Origin: Archivesica marissinica
Taxonomy: Eukaryota; Mollusca; Bivalvia; Venerida; Vesicomyidae
NCBI GenBank assembly: GCA_014843695.1
Contig: CM026397.1
Location: 38,203,952 to 38,267,951, forward strand
DNA length: 64,000 bases
Reading direction: 5' to 3'
Shown: positions 1 to 15,701 of the stretch, in pieces
Layout: every line of letters starts with the position of its first letter
Numbering within the stretch: the stretch's first letter is position 1
Translations under genes and position numbers: made by a program
The notes under the pieces: model-generated
What the model saw: only the letters and a program-made list of their open reading frames with translations
Told to the model about the DNA's origin: nothing
Databases searched by the model: none

Positions 1-3000
1 ATACAGAGGATAACCTATGCAAGGCACATCATTGCATGTGTATTATACAGAGGATAACCTATGCAAGGCACATCATTGCATGTGTATTATACAGAGGATA
101 ACCTATGCAAGGCACATCATTGCATGTGTATTATACAGAGGATAACCTATGCAAGGCACATCATTGCATGTGTATTATACAGGGGATAACCCATGCAAGG
201 CACATCATTGCATGTGTATTATACAGAGAATAACCTATGCAAGGCACATCATTGCATGTGTATTATACAGAGGATAACCTATGCAAGGCACATCATTGCA
301 TGTGTATTATACAGAGGATAACCTATGCAAGGCACATCATTGCATGTGTATTATACAGAGGATAACCTATGCAAGGCACATCATTGCATGTGTATTATAC
401 AGAGGATAACCTATGCAAGGCACATCATTACATGTGTATTATACAGAGGATAACCTATGCAAGGCACATCATTGCATGTGTATTATACAGGGGATAACCC
501 ATGCAAGGCACATCATTGCATGTGTATTATACAGAGAATAACCTATGCAAGGCACATCATTGCATGTGTATTATACAGAGGATAACCTATGCAAGGCACA
601 TAATTGCATGTGTATTATACAGAGGATAACCTATGCAAGGCACATCATTGCATGAGTACTATACAGAGGATAACCTATTCAAGGCTCATAATTGCATGTG
701 TATTATAAAGAGGATAACCTATGCAAGGCACATCATTGCATGTGTAGTATACAGAGGATAACCTATTCAAGGCACATCATTGCATGTGTATTATACAGAG
801 GATAACCTATGCAAGGCACATATTGCATGTGTATTATACAGAGGATAACATATGCAAGGCACATCATTGCATGTGTATTATACAGAGGATAACCTATTCA
901 AGGCACATCATTGCATGTGTATTATACAGAGGATAACCTATGCAAGGCACATCATTGCATGTGTATTATACAGAGGATAACCTATGCAAGGCACATCATT
1001 TCATGTGTATTATACAGATGATAACCTATGCAAGGCACATCATTGCATGTGTAGTATACAGAGGATAAACTATTCAAGGCACATCATTGCATGTGTATTA
1101 TACAGAGGATAACCTATTCAAGGCACATCATTGCATGTGTATTATACAGCGTATAACCTATGCAAGGCACATCATTGCATGTGTATTATACAGAGGATAA
1201 CCTATGCAAGGCACATCATTGCATGTGTATTATACACAGGATAACCTATGCAAGGCATATCATTGCATGTGTAGTATACAGAGGATAACCTATGCAAGGC
1301 ACATCATTGTATGTGTATTATACAGAGGATAACCTATGCAAGGCACATCATTGCATGTGTATTATACAGAGGATAACCTATGCAAGGCACATCATTGCAT
1401 GTGTATTATACAGAGGATAACCTATGCAAGGCACATCATTGCATGTGTATTATACAGAGGATAACCTATGCAAGGCACATCATTGCATGTGTATTATACA
1501 GAGGATAACCTATGCAAGGCACATCATTGCATGTGTATTATACAGAGGATAACCTATTCAAGGCACATCATTGCATGTGTATTATACAGAGGATAACCTA
1601 TGCAAGGCACATCATTGCATGTGTATTATACAGAGGATAACCTATGCAAGGCACATCATTGCATGTGTATTATACAGAATAACCTATGCAAGGCACATCA
1701 TTGCATGTGTAGTATAAGAGGATAAACTATTCAAGGCACATCATTGCATGTGTATTATACAGAGGATAACCTATTCAAGGCACATCATTGCATGTGTATT
1801 ATACAGCGTATAACATATGCAAGGCACATCATTGCATGTGTATTATACAGAGGATAACCTATGCAAGGCACATCATTGCATGTGTATTATACAGAGGATA
1901 ACCTATGCAAGGCACATCATTGCATGTGTATTATACAGGGGATAACCTATGCAAGGCACATCATTGCATGTGTATTATACAGAGGATAACCTATGCAAGG
2001 CACATCATTGCATGTGTATTATACAGAGATAACCTATGCAAGGCACATCATTGCATGTGTATTATACAGAGGATAACCTATGCAAGGCACATCATTGCAT
2101 GTGTAGTATACAGAGGATAACCTATGCAAGGCACATCATTGCATGTGTATTATACAGAGGATAACCTATTCAAGGCACATCATTGCATGTGTATTATACA
2201 GAGGATAACCTATGCAAGGCACATCATTGCATGTGTATTATACAGAGGATAACCTATGCAAGGCACATCATTGCATGTGTATTATACAGAGGATAACCTA
2301 TGCAAGGCACATCATTGCATGTGTATTATACAGAGGATAACCTATGCAAGGCACATCATTGCATGTGTATTATACAGAGGATAACCTATGCAAGGCACAT
2401 CATTGCATGTGTATTATACAGAGGATAACCTATGCAAGGCACATCATTGCATGTGTATTATACAGAGGATAACCTATGCAAGGCACATCATTGCATGTGT
2501 ATTATACAGAGGATAACCTATGCAAGGCACATCATTGCATGTGTATTATACAGAGGATAACCTATTCAAGGCACATCATTGCATGTGTATTATACAGAGG
2601 ATAACCTATGCAATGCACATCAATGCATGTGCATTATACAGAGGATAACCTATTCAATGCATATCATTGCATGTGTATTATACAGAGGATAACCTATTCA
2701 ATGCACATCATTGCATGTGTATTATACAGAGGATAACCTATTCAAGGCACATAATTGCATGTGTATTATACAGAGGATAACCTATGCAAGGCACATCATT
2801 GCATGTGTACTATACAGAGGATAACCTATTCAAGGCTCATCATTGCATGTGTATTATAAAGAGGATAACCTATGCAAGGCACATCATTGCATGTGTATTA
2901 TACAGAGGATAACCTATGCAAGGCACATCATTGCATGTGTAGTATACAGAGGATAACCTATTCAAGGCACATCATTGCATGTGTATTATACAGAGGATAA

Positions 3001-6000
3001 CCTATGCAAGGCACATCATTGCATGTGTATTATACAGAGGATAACCTATGCAAGGCACATCATTGCATGTGTATTATACAGAGGATAACCTATGCAAGGC
3101 ACATCATTGCATGTGTATTATACAGAGGATAACCTATGCAAGGCACATCATTGCATGTGTATTATACAGGGGATAACCCATGCAAGGCACATCATTGCAT
3201 GTGTATTATACAGAGGATAACCTATGCAAGGCACATCATTGCATGTGTATTATACAGAGGATAACCTATGCAAGGCACATCATTGCATGTGTATTATACA
3301 GAGGATAACCTATGCAAAGCACATCATTGCATGTGTATTATACAGAGGATAACCTATGCAAGGCACATCATTGCATGTGTATTATACAGAGGATAACCTA
3401 TTCAAGGCTCACCATTGCATATGTATTATACAGAGGATAACCTATTCAAGGCACATCATTGCATGTGTATTATACAGAGGATAACCTATGCAAGGCTCAT
3501 CATTGCATGTGTATTATACAGAGGATAACCTATGCAAGGCACATCAATGCATGTGCATTATACAGAGGATAACCTATTCAATGCATATCATTGCATGTGT
3601 ATTATACAGAGGATAACCTATTCAATGCATATCATTGCATGTGTATTATACAGAGGATAACCTATTCAAGGCACATAATTGCATGTGTATTATACAGAGG
3701 ATAACCTATGCAAGGCACATCATTGCATGTGTACTATAGAGAGGATAACCTATTCAAGGCTCATCATTGCATGTGTATTATAAAGAGGATAACCTATGCA
3801 AGGCACATCATTGCATGTGTATTATACAGAGGATAACCTATGCAAGGCACATCATTGCATGTGTAGTATACAGAGGATAACCTATTCAAGGCACATCATT
3901 GCATGTGTATTATACAGAGGATAACCTATGCAAGGCACATCATTGCATGTGTATTATACAGAGGATAACCTATGCAAGGCACATCATTGCATGTGTATTA
4001 TACAGAGGATAACCTATTCAAGGCACATCATTGCATGTGTATTATACAGAGGATAACCTATGCAAGGCACATCATTGCATGTGTATTATAGAGGATAACC
4101 TATGCAAGGCACATCATTGCATGTGTATTATACAGAGGATAACCTATGCAAGGCACATCATTGCATGTGTATTATACAGAGGATAACCTATTCAAGGCAC
4201 ATCATTGCATGTGTATTATACAGAGGATAACCTATGCAAGGCACATCATTGCATGTGTATTATACAGAGGATAACCTATGCAAGGCACATCATTGCATGT
4301 GTATTATACAGAGGATAACCTATGCAAGGCACATCATTCAAAACAAAACCACAACACACACAAAACAAAAACACAACACATCATTCATGTATTATACAGA
4401 TGATAACCTATTCAAGGCACATCATTGCATGTGTTATACAGAGGATAACCTATGCAAGGCACATCATTGCATGTGTATTATACAGAGGATAACCTATGCA
4501 AGGCACATCATTGCATGTGTATTATACAGAGGATAACCTATGCAAGGCACATCATTACATGTGTATTATACAGAGGATAACCTATGCAAGGCACATCATT
4601 GCATGTGTATTATACAGAGGATAACCCATGCAAGGCACATCATTGCATGTGTATTATACAGAGGATAACCTATGCAAGGCACATCATTGCATGTGTATTA
4701 TACAGAGGATAACCTATGCAAGGCACATCATTGCATGTGTATTATACAGAGGATAACCTATGCAAGGCACATCATTGCATGAGTACTATACAGAGGATAA
4801 CCTATTCAAGGCTCATAATTGCATGTGTATTATAAAGAGGATAACCTATGCAAGGCACACATTGCATGTGTATATACAGAGGATAACCTATGCAAGGCAC
4901 ATCATTGCATGTGTATTATACAGAGGATAACCTATGCAAGGCACATATTGCATGTGTATTATACAGAGGATAACATATGCAAGGCACATCATTGCATGTG
5001 TATTATACAGAGGATAACCTATTCAAGGCACATCATTGCATGTGTATTATACAGAGGATAACCTATGCAAGGCACATCATTGCATGTGTATTATACAGAG
5101 GATAACCTATGCAAGGCACATCATTGCATGTGTATTATACAGATGATAACCTATGCAAGGCACATCATTGCATGTGTAGTATACAGAGGATAAACTATTC
5201 AAGGCACATCATTGCATGTGTATTATACAGAGGATAACCTATTCAAGGCACATCATTGCATGTGTATTATACAGCGTATAACCTATGCAAGGCACATCAT
5301 TGCATGTGTATTATACAGAGGATAACCTATGCAAGGCACATCATTGCATGTGTATTATACACAGGATAACCTATGCAAGGCACATCATTGCATGTGTATT
5401 ATACAGAGGATAACCTATGCAAGGCACATCATTGCATGTGTATTATACAGAGGATAACCTATGCAAGGCACATCATTGCATGTGTATTATACAGAGGATA
5501 ACCTATGCAAGGCACATCATTGCATGTGTATTATACAGAGGATAACCTATGCAAGGCACATCATTGCATGTGTATTATACAGAGGATAACCTATGCAAGG
5601 CACATCATTGCATGTGTATTATACAGAGGATAACCTATGCAAGGCACATCATTGCATGTGTATTATACAGAGGATAACCTATGCAAGGCACATCATTGCA
5701 TGTGTATTATACAGAGGATAACCTATGCAAGGCACATCATTGCATGTGTATTATACAGAGGATAACCTATGCAAGGCACATCATTGCATGTGTATTATAC
5801 AGAATAACCTATCAGGCACATCATTGCATGTGTATATACAGAGGATAACTATTCAAGGCACATCATTGCATGTGTATTATACAGAGGATAACCTATGCAA
5901 GGCACATCATTGCATGTGTATTATACAGAGGATAACCTATGCAAGGCACATCATTGCATGTGTATTATACAGAGGATAACCTATGCAAGGCACATCATTG

Positions 6001-9000
6001 CATGTGTATTATACAGAGGATAACCTATGCAAGGCACATCATTGCATGTGTATTATACAGAGGATAACCCATGCAAGGCACATCATTGCATGTGTATTAT
6101 ACAGAGGATAACCTATGCAAGGCACATCATTGCATGTGTATTATACAGAGGATAACCTATGCAAGGCACATCATTGCATGTGTATTATACAGAGGATAAC
6201 CTATGCAAGGCACATCATTGCATGTGTAGTATACAGAGGATAACCTATGCAAGGCACATCATTGCATGTGTATTATACAGAGGATAACCTATTCAAGGCA
6301 CATCATTGCATGTGTATTATACAGAGGATAACCTATGCAAGGCACATCATTGCATGTGTATTATACAGAGGATAACCTATGCAAGGCACATCATTGCATG
6401 TGTATTATACAGAGGATAACCTATGCAAGGCACATCATTGCATGTGTATTATACAGAGGATAACCTATGCAAGGCACATCATTGCATGTGTATTATACAG
6501 AGGATAACCTATGCAAGGCACATCATTGCATGTGTATTATACAGAGGATAACCTATGCAAGGCACATCATTGCATGTGTATTATACAGAGGATAACCTAT
6601 GCAAGGCACATCATTGCATGTGTATTATACAGAGGATAACCTATGCAAGGCACATCATTGCATGTGTATTATACAGAGGATAACCTATTCAAGGCACATC
6701 ATTGCATGTGTATTATACAGAGGATAACCTATGCAAGGCACATCATTGCATGTGTATTATACAGAGGATAACCTATGCAAGGCACATCATTGCATGTGTA
6801 TTATACAGAGGATAACCTATGCAAGGCACATCATTGCATGTGTATTATACAGAGGATAACCTATGCAAGGCACATCATTGCATGTGTATTATACAGAGGA
6901 TAACCTATGCAAGGCACATCATTGCATGTGTATTATACAGAGGATAACCTATTCAAGGCACATCATTGCATGTGTATTATACAGAGGATAACCTATGCAA
7001 GGCACATCATTGCATGTGTATTATACAGAGGATAACCTATGCAAGGCACATCATTGCATGTGTATTATACAGAGGATAACCTATTCAAGGCACATCATTG
7101 CATGTGTATTATACAGAGGATAACCTATGCAAGGCACATCATTGCATGTGTATTATACAGAGGATAACCTATGCAAGGCACATCATTGCATGTGTATTAT
7201 ACAGAGGATAACCTATGCAAGGCACATCATTGCATGTGTATTATACAGAGGATAACCTATGCAAGGCACATCATTGCATGTGTATTATACAGGGGATAAC
7301 CCATGCAAGGCACATCATTGCATGTGTATTATACAGAGGATAACCTATGCAAGGCACATCATTGCATGTGTATTATACAGAGGATAACCTATGCAAGGCA
7401 CATCATTGCATGTGTATTATACAGAGGATAACCTATGCAAGGCACATCATTGCATGTGTATTATACAGAGGATAACCTATGCAAGGCACATCATTGCATG
7501 TGTATTATACAGAGGATAACCTATGCAAGGCACATCATTGCATGTGTATTATACAGGGGATAACCTATGCAAGGCACATCATTGCATGTGTATTATACAG
7601 AGGATAACCTATGCAAGGCACATCATTGCATGTGTATTATACAGAGGATAACCTATGCAAGGCACATCATTGCATGTGTATTATACAGAGGATAACCTAT
7701 GCAAGGCACATCATTGCATGTGTATTATACAGAGGATAACCTATGCAAGGCACATCATTGCATGTGTATTATACAGAGGATAACCTATGCAAGGCACATC
7801 ATTGCATGTGTATTATACAGAGGATAACCTATGCAAGGCACATCATTGCATGTGTATTATACAGAGGATAACCTATTCAAGGCACATCATTGCATGTGTA
7901 TTATACAGAGGATAACCTATGCAAGGCACATCATTGCATGTGTATTATACAGAGGATAACCTATGCAAGGCACATCATTGCATGTGTATTATACAGAGGA
8001 TAACCTATGCAAGGCACATCATTGCATGTGTATTATACAGAGGATAACCTATGCAAGGCACATCATTGCATGTGTATTATACAGAGGATAACCTATGCAA
8101 GGCACATCATTGCATGTGTATTATACAGAGGATAACCTATGCAAGGCACATCATTGCATGTGTATTATACAGAGGATAACCTATTCAAGGCACATCATTG
8201 CATGTGTATTATACAGAGGATAACCTATGCAAGGCACATCATTGCATGTGTATTATACAGAGGATAACCTATGCAAGGCACATCATTGCATGTGTATTAT
8301 ACAGAGGATAACCTATGCAAGGCACATCATTTCATTTGTATTATACAGATGATAACCTATTCAAGGCACATCATTGCATGTGTAGTATACAGAGGATAAA
8401 CTATTCAAGGCACATCATTGCATGTGTATTATACAGAGGATAACCTATTCAAGGCACATCATTGCATGTGTATTATACAGCGTATAACCTATGCAAGGCA
8501 CATCATTGCATGTGTATTATACAGAGGATAACCTATGCAAGGCACATCATTGCATGTGTATTATACACAGGATAACCTATGCAAGGCACATCATTGCATG
8601 TGTAGTATACAGAGGATAACCTATGCAAGGCACATCATTGCATGTGTATTATACAGAGGATAACCTATGCAAGGCACATCATTGCATGTGTATTATACAG
8701 AGGATAACCTATGCAAGGCACATCATTGCATGTGTATTATACAGAGGATAACCTATGCAAGGCACATCATTGCATGTGTATTATACAGAGGATAACCTAT
8801 GCAAGGCACATCATTGCATGTGTATTATACAGAGGATAACCTATGCAAGGCACATCATTGCATGTGTATTATACAGAGGATAACCTATTCAAGGCACATC
8901 ATTGCATGTGTATTATACAGAGGATAACCTATGCAAGGCACATCATTGCATGTGTATTATACAGAGGATAACCTATGCAAGGCACATCATTGCATGTGTA

Positions 9001-12000
9001 TTATACAGATGATAACCTATGCAAGGCACATCATTGCATGTGTAGTATACAGAGGATAAACTATTCAAGGCACATCATTGCATGTGTATTATACAGAGGA
9101 TAACCTATTCAAGGCACATCATTGCATGTGTATTATACAGCGTATAACCTATGCAAGGCACATCATTGCATGTGTATTATACAGAGGATAACCTATGCAA
9201 GGCACATCATTGCATGTGTATTATACAGAGGATAACCTATGCAAGGCACATCATTGCATGTGTATTATACAGAGGATAACCTATGCAAGGCACATCATTG
9301 CATGTGTATTATACAGAGGATAACCTATGCAAGGCACATCATTGCATGTGTATTATACAGAGGATAACCTATGCAAGGCACATCATTGCATGTGTATTAT
9401 ACAGAGGATAACCTATGCAAGGCACATCATTGCATGTGTATTATACAGAGGATAACCTATGCAAGGCACATCATTGCATGTGTATTATACAGAGGATAAC
9501 CTATGCAAGGCACATCATTGCATGTGTATTATACAGAGGATAACCTATGCAAGGCACATCATTGCATGTGTATTATACAGAGGATAACCTATGCAAGGCA
9601 CATCTTGCATGTGTATTATACAGGGGATAACCATGCAAGGCACATCATTGCATGTGTATTATACAGAGGATAACCTATGCAAGGCACATCATTGCATGTG
9701 TATTATACAGAAGATAACCTATGCAAGGCACATCATTGCATGTGTATTATACAGAGGATAACCTATGCAAGGCACATCATTGCATGTGTAGTATACAGAG
9801 GATAACCTATGCAAGGCACATCATTGCATGTGTATTATACAGAGGATAACCTATGCAAGGCACATCATTGCATGTGTATTATACAGAGGATAACCTATGC
9901 AAGGCACATCATTTCATGTGTATTATACAGATGATAACCTATGCAAGGCACATCATTGCATGTGTAGTATACAGAGGATAAACTATTCAAGGCACATCAT
10001 TGCATGTGTATTATACAGAGGATAACCTATTCAAGGCACATCATTGCATGTGTATTATACAGCGTATAACCTATGCAAGGCACATCATTGCATGTGTATT
10101 ATACAGAGGATAACCTATGCAAGGCACATCATTGCATGTGTATTATACAGAGGATAACCTATGCAAGGCACATCATTGCATGTGTATTATACAGAGGATA
10201 ACCTATGCAAGGCACATCATTGCATGTGTATTATACAGAGGATAACCTATGCAAGGCACATCATTGCATGTGTATTATACAGAGGATAACCTATGCAAGG
10301 CACATCATTGCATGTGTATTATACAGAGGATAACCTATGCAAGGCACATCATTGCATGTGTATTATACAGAGGATAACCTATGCAAGGCACATCATTGCA
10401 TGTGTATTATACAGAGGATAACCTATGCAAGGCACATCATTGCATGTGTATTATACAGAGGATAACATATGCAAGGCACATCATTGCATGTGTATTATAC
10501 AGAGGATAACCTATGCAAGGCACATCATTGCATGTGTATTATACACAGGATAACCTATGCAAGGCACATCATTGCATGTGTATTATACAGAGGATAACCT
10601 ATGCAAGGCACATCATTGCATGTGTATTATACAGAGGATAACCTATGCAAGGCACATCATTGCATGTGTATTATACAGAGGATAACCTATGCAAGGCACA
10701 TCATTGCATGTGTATTATACAGAGGATAACCTATGCAAGGCACATCATTGCATGTGTATTATACAGAGGATAACCTATGCAAGGCACATCATTGCATGTG
10801 TATTATACAGAGGATAACCTATGCAAGGCACATCATTGCATGTGTATTATACAGAGGATAACCTATGCAAGGCACATCATTGCATGTGTACTATACAGAG
10901 GATAACCTATTCAAGGCTCATCATTGCATGTGTATTATACAGAGGATAACCTATGCAAGGCACATCATTGCATGTGTATTATACAGAGGATAACCTATGC
11001 AAGGCACATCATTGCATGTGTAGTATACAGAGGATAACCTATTCAAGGCACATCATTGCATGTGTATTATACAGAGGATAACCTATGCAAGGCACATCAT
11101 TGCATGTGTATTATACAGAGGATAACCTATGCAAGGCACATCATTGCATGTGTATTATACAGAGGATAACCTATGCAAGGCACATCATTGCATGTGTATT
11201 ATACAGAGGATAACCTATGCAAGGCACATCATTGCATGTGTATTATACAGGGATAACCATGCAAGGCACATCATTGCATGTGTATTATACAGAGGATAAC
11301 CTATGCAAGGCACATCATTGCATGTGTATTATACAGAGGATAACCTATGCAAGGCACATCATTGCATGTGTATTATACAGAGGATAACCTATGCAAGGCA
11401 CATCATTGCATGTGTATTATACAGAGGATAACCTATGCAAGGCACATCATTGCATGTGTATTATACAGAGGATAACCTATGCAAGGCACATCATTGCATG
11501 TGTATTATACAGAGGATAACCCATGCAAGGCACATCATTGCATGTGTATTATACAGAGGATAACCTATGCAAGGCACATCATTGCATGTGTATTATACAG
11601 AGGATAACCTATGCAAGGCACATAATTGCATGTGTATTATACAGAGGATAACCTATGCAAGGCACATCATTGCATGAGTACTATACAGAGGATAACCTAT
11701 TCAAGGCTCATCATTGCATGTGTATTATAAAGAGGATAACCTATGCAAGGCACATCATTGCATGTGTATTATACAGAGGATAACCTATGCAAGGCACATC
11801 ATTGCATGTGTACTATACAGAGGATAACCTATTCAAGGCACATCATTGCATGTGTATTATACAGAGGATAACCTATGCAAGGCACATCATTGCATGTGTA
11901 TTATACAGAGGATAACCTATGCAAGGCACATCATTGCATGTGTATTATACAGAGGATAACCTATTCAAGGCACATCATTGCATGTGTATTATACAGAGGA

Positions 12001-13254
12001 TAACCTATGCAAGGCACATCATTGCATGTGTATTATACAGAGGATAACCTATGCAAGGCACATCATTGCATGTGTATTATACAGAGGATAACCTATGCAA
12101 GGCACATCATTTCATGTGTATTATACAGATGATAACCTATGCAAGGCACATCATTGCATGTGTAGTATACAGAGGATAAACTATTCAAGGCACATCATTG
12201 CATGTGTATTATACAGAGGATAACCTATTCAAGGCACATCATTGCATGTGTATTATACAGCGTATAACCTATGCAAGGCACATCATTGCATGTGTATTAT
12301 ACAGAGGATAACCTATGCAAGGCACATCATTGCATGTGTATTATACAGGGATAACCTATGCAAGGCACATCATTGCATGTGTATTATACAGAGGATAACC
12401 TATGCAAGGCACATCATTGCATGTGTATTATACAGAGGATAACCTATGCAAGGCACATCATTGCATGTGTATTATACAGAGGATAACCTATGCAAGGCAC
12501 ATCATTGCATGTGTATTATACAGAGGATAACCTATGCAAGGCACATCATTGCATGTGTATTATACAGAGGATAACCTATGCAAGGCACATCATTGCATGT
12601 GTATTATACAGAGGATAACCTATGCAAGGCACATCATTGCATGTGTATTATACAGAGGATAACCTATGCAAGGCACATCATTGCATGTGTATTATACAGA
12701 GGATAACCTATGCAAGGCACATCATTGCATGTGTATTATACAGAGGATAACCTATGCAAGGCACATCATTGCATGTGTATTATACAGAGGATAACCTATG
12801 CAAGGCACATCATTGCATGTGTAGTATACAGAGGATAACCTATGCAAGGCACATCATTGCATGTGTATTATACAGAGGATAACCTATGCAAGGCACATCA
12901 TTGCATGTGTATTATACAGAGGATAACCTATGCAAGGCACATCATTGCATGTGTATTATACAGAGGATAACCTATGCAAGGCACATCATTGCATGTGTAT
13001 TATACAGAGGATAACCTATGCAAGGCACATCATTGCATGTGTATTATACAGAAGATAACCTATGCAAGGCACATCATTGCATGTGTATTATACAGAGGAT
13101 AACCCATGCAAGGCACATCATTGCATGTGTAGTATACAGAGGATAACCTATGCAAGGCACATAATTGCATGTGTATTATACAGAGGATAACCTATGCAAG
13201 GCACATCATTGCATGTATATTATACAGAGGATAACCTATGCAAGGCACATCATT
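1..13254. repeat. 44-bp minisatellite array (about 300 copies)
   Basis: Head-to-tail units of 44 bp; the first unit is positions 1-44. The array is already running at the left edge and stops at an N gap. Each unit holds the inverted pair ATGCAA / TTGCAT with 9 bases between and has no CpG in its consensus. Variant units (TTCAAGG for TGCAAGG, CAGCGTATAAC, GTAGTATAC) recur in the same order, for example near 1010-1160, 5140-5290, 8330-8480, 9005-9145, 9910-10070 and 12110-12265, so there is higher-order structure. Short ORFs here are translations of the repeat. Confidence 0.98.
4339..4384. other. A/C-rich interruption in the 44-bp array
   Basis: About 45 bases of only A and C (runs such as AAAACAAAACC and ACACACACAAAAC) replace repeat sequence within an otherwise regular stretch. 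It has no similarity to the 44-bp unit. It may be a real insertion or a long-read artefact. Confidence 0.7.
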
Positions 13255-14254
13255 NNNNNNNNNNNNNNNNNNNNNNNNNNNNNNNNNNNNNNNNNNNNNN
13301 NNNNNNNNNNNNNNNNNNNNNNNNNNNNNNNNNNNNNNNNNNNNNNNNNNNNNNNNNNNNNNNNNNNNNNNNNNNNNNNNNNNNNNNNNNNNNNNNNNNN
13401 NNNNNNNNNNNNNNNNNNNNNNNNNNNNNNNNNNNNNNNNNNNNNNNNNNNNNNNNNNNNNNNNNNNNNNNNNNNNNNNNNNNNNNNNNNNNNNNNNNNN
13501 NNNNNNNNNNNNNNNNNNNNNNNNNNNNNNNNNNNNNNNNNNNNNNNNNNNNNNNNNNNNNNNNNNNNNNNNNNNNNNNNNNNNNNNNNNNNNNNNNNNN
13601 NNNNNNNNNNNNNNNNNNNNNNNNNNNNNNNNNNNNNNNNNNNNNNNNNNNNNNNNNNNNNNNNNNNNNNNNNNNNNNNNNNNNNNNNNNNNNNNNNNNN
13701 NNNNNNNNNNNNNNNNNNNNNNNNNNNNNNNNNNNNNNNNNNNNNNNNNNNNNNNNNNNNNNNNNNNNNNNNNNNNNNNNNNNNNNNNNNNNNNNNNNNN
13801 NNNNNNNNNNNNNNNNNNNNNNNNNNNNNNNNNNNNNNNNNNNNNNNNNNNNNNNNNNNNNNNNNNNNNNNNNNNNNNNNNNNNNNNNNNNNNNNNNNNN
13901 NNNNNNNNNNNNNNNNNNNNNNNNNNNNNNNNNNNNNNNNNNNNNNNNNNNNNNNNNNNNNNNNNNNNNNNNNNNNNNNNNNNNNNNNNNNNNNNNNNNN
14001 NNNNNNNNNNNNNNNNNNNNNNNNNNNNNNNNNNNNNNNNNNNNNNNNNNNNNNNNNNNNNNNNNNNNNNNNNNNNNNNNNNNNNNNNNNNNNNNNNNNN
14101 NNNNNNNNNNNNNNNNNNNNNNNNNNNNNNNNNNNNNNNNNNNNNNNNNNNNNNNNNNNNNNNNNNNNNNNNNNNNNNNNNNNNNNNNNNNNNNNNNNNN
14201 NNNNNNNNNNNNNNNNNNNNNNNNNNNNNNNNNNNNNNNNNNNNNNNNNNNNNN
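13255..14254. other. Assembly gap, 1000 N
   Basis: Exactly 1000 N, so a placeholder length. The left side is the 44-bp array and the right side is a SINE, so the array's true end is unknown. Confidence 0.99.
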
Positions 14255-14455
14255 ATGTCAAACCCCTTGCGGGGACCTAGACATGTTTTCCTGGGCATGC
14301 TTAGCCGACCACAGCGGTTAACCAGTACTAAGCAATGTGTGTGAGGTGCCTTGCTTAATGACACTACATACGTGGCCTGACTGAGTATCGAACCAGGACC
14401 GTACAATTTCAAATCCGACGCCCTACCATTGGACCACGGACATCACACATATGTA
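14255..14455 (-). mobile_element. tRNA-derived SINE (family 1), minus strand
   Basis: Matches the reverse complement of the copy at 15265-15478 and the minus-strand copy at 39070-39265. The tRNA-like head is at the right end (TGGTCCAATGGTA and GGTTCGATACTC on the minus strand, resembling Pol III A and B boxes). The body contains GAGGTGCCTTGCTTAATG and ends in TGTCAAACCCC at the left. The left end meets the N gap. Confidence 0.85.
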
Positions 14456-14480
14456 ATGTTACTTTGTATCGCCAATCACT

Positions 14481-14541
14481 CCGATTGCGAAGACCTAGAT
14501 ATGTTTTCCTGTGCAGGCTTAGCCGACCTACAGTATTAAGG
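14481..14541 (-). mobile_element. Left part of a split family-1 SINE
   Basis: A second partial family-1 SINE (GACCTAGATATGTTTTCC, then GGCTTAGCCGACC) breaks off at CAGTATTAAG, where the inverted-repeat element begins. The SINE resumes at 15701 with TATTAAACAATGTGTGTG. Confidence 0.75.
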
Positions 14542-15701
14542 GGTCTCCCTATTCACAGACAAGAGATGAAAAATGGTTAAATAGGCATACAAGACGTCGA
14601 CAAGAGATGGTTACTGAACAAATATGATATAATAAAGTCATCTAAAGTATTAAATATAACATGTGTTTGTCTTATATTGGCTTATTCCATCCAAAAAACT
14701 CAAACTCCGTCTTGGCAGTCCGCCATACTGTAAAGGGACTTAACTCTGTCTGACCCAGCAGCCAACCAGAGAACAGGCACCTGTTCCCCTGTGTGATTTG
14801 AACTGTCTCGGCCTTGCTTAAGGGCCTCGTCAGGCGGCGAAGCTACCGTGACAGTTTTTTCCCCATGTTCCATGTATTTTTTTACACATTTCGTTGTTTG
14901 TCATGTATGAACTTACGGGCTTTTTAGGAGTTAGATTGATCAAATTATGAGTAGCTCTGACGCTATTCTCTCATTAACAGGCACCTGTTCCCCTGTGTGC
15001 GTGAACTGTTTCGGCCTTGCTTGCTTAAGGGACTTAACCCAGCAGCCGACAAGAGAACAGGCACCTGTTCAATATATAATATTTCCTGTCACGTCAGCCA
15101 CGGTTTCATATAGCAATGTATTTCTATGAAACCATGTTACCAGTTGGCACCACGAGGAGGTGTGACAGGATGATGTACAATGTATATCATATTAATTTGC
15201 CGAATACGTATATATATTGCTATATGAAACCGTGGCAGTTCAAATCACACACACACGCGCTCACACAGAGTTAAGTGTGGCGTCCATGGTCCAGTGTCGG
15301 ATTTGGAATCGAACGGTTCCGGGTTCGATACTCGGTCAGGCCATGTATGTAGTGTCATTGAGCAAGGCACCTCACACACATTGCTTAGTACTGGTTAACC
15401 ACTTAGGTCGGCTAAGCCTGCCCAGGAAAACATGTCTACGTCCCTGCGAGGGGTTTGACATTAAAGGAACATACATACATTAAGTCCCTTTACAGTATGG
15501 CGGACCGCCATGACGGAGTTTGAGTTTTTTGGATGGAATAAGCCAATATAAGACAAACACATGTTATATTTAATACTTTAGATGACTTTATTATATCATA
15601 TTTGTTCAGTAACCATCTCTTGACAGTCTTGTCGACGTCTTGTATGCCTATTTAACCATTTTTCATCTCTTGTCGGTTCTTGTCTGTGAATAGGGAGACC
15701 G
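14542..15701. mobile_element. 1.16-kb nested inverted-repeat (foldback) element
   Basis: The left arm (14542-14743) is the near-perfect reverse complement of the right arm (15480-15700). Arms are about 200-220 bp and differ mainly by two short indels. Both outer ends read GGTCTCCCTATTCACAG and are flanked by TATTAA, a likely target-site duplication inside a SINE. Inside are a second perfect inverted pair of 20 bp (15098-15117 with 15216-15235), a duplicated block with GAACAGGCACCTGTTC (14770-14785 and 15054-15069), and a family-1 SINE. No transposase ORF is seen, so it is non-autonomous or a foldback element. Confidence 0.8.
15265..15478 (+). mobile_element. tRNA-derived SINE (family 1), plus strand
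   Basis: This is the best copy of the family. The head has an A-box-like TGGTCCAGTGT and a B-box-like GGTTCGATACT, followed by GAGCAAGGCACCTCACAC. The element ends in the simple tail ACATACATACAT at 15469-15480. It lies inside the foldback element, against its right arm. Confidence 0.85.

Noticed and set aside
1..13254. CRISPR-like array
   Set aside because: Units are directly adjacent with no unique spacers, the repeat itself varies, and the context is an animal genome.
13165..14412. Long ORFs across N gaps (also at 35238-36430 and 54241-55618)
   Set aside because: They are open only because N carries no stops. Only the real LINE frame right of 36323 was kept.
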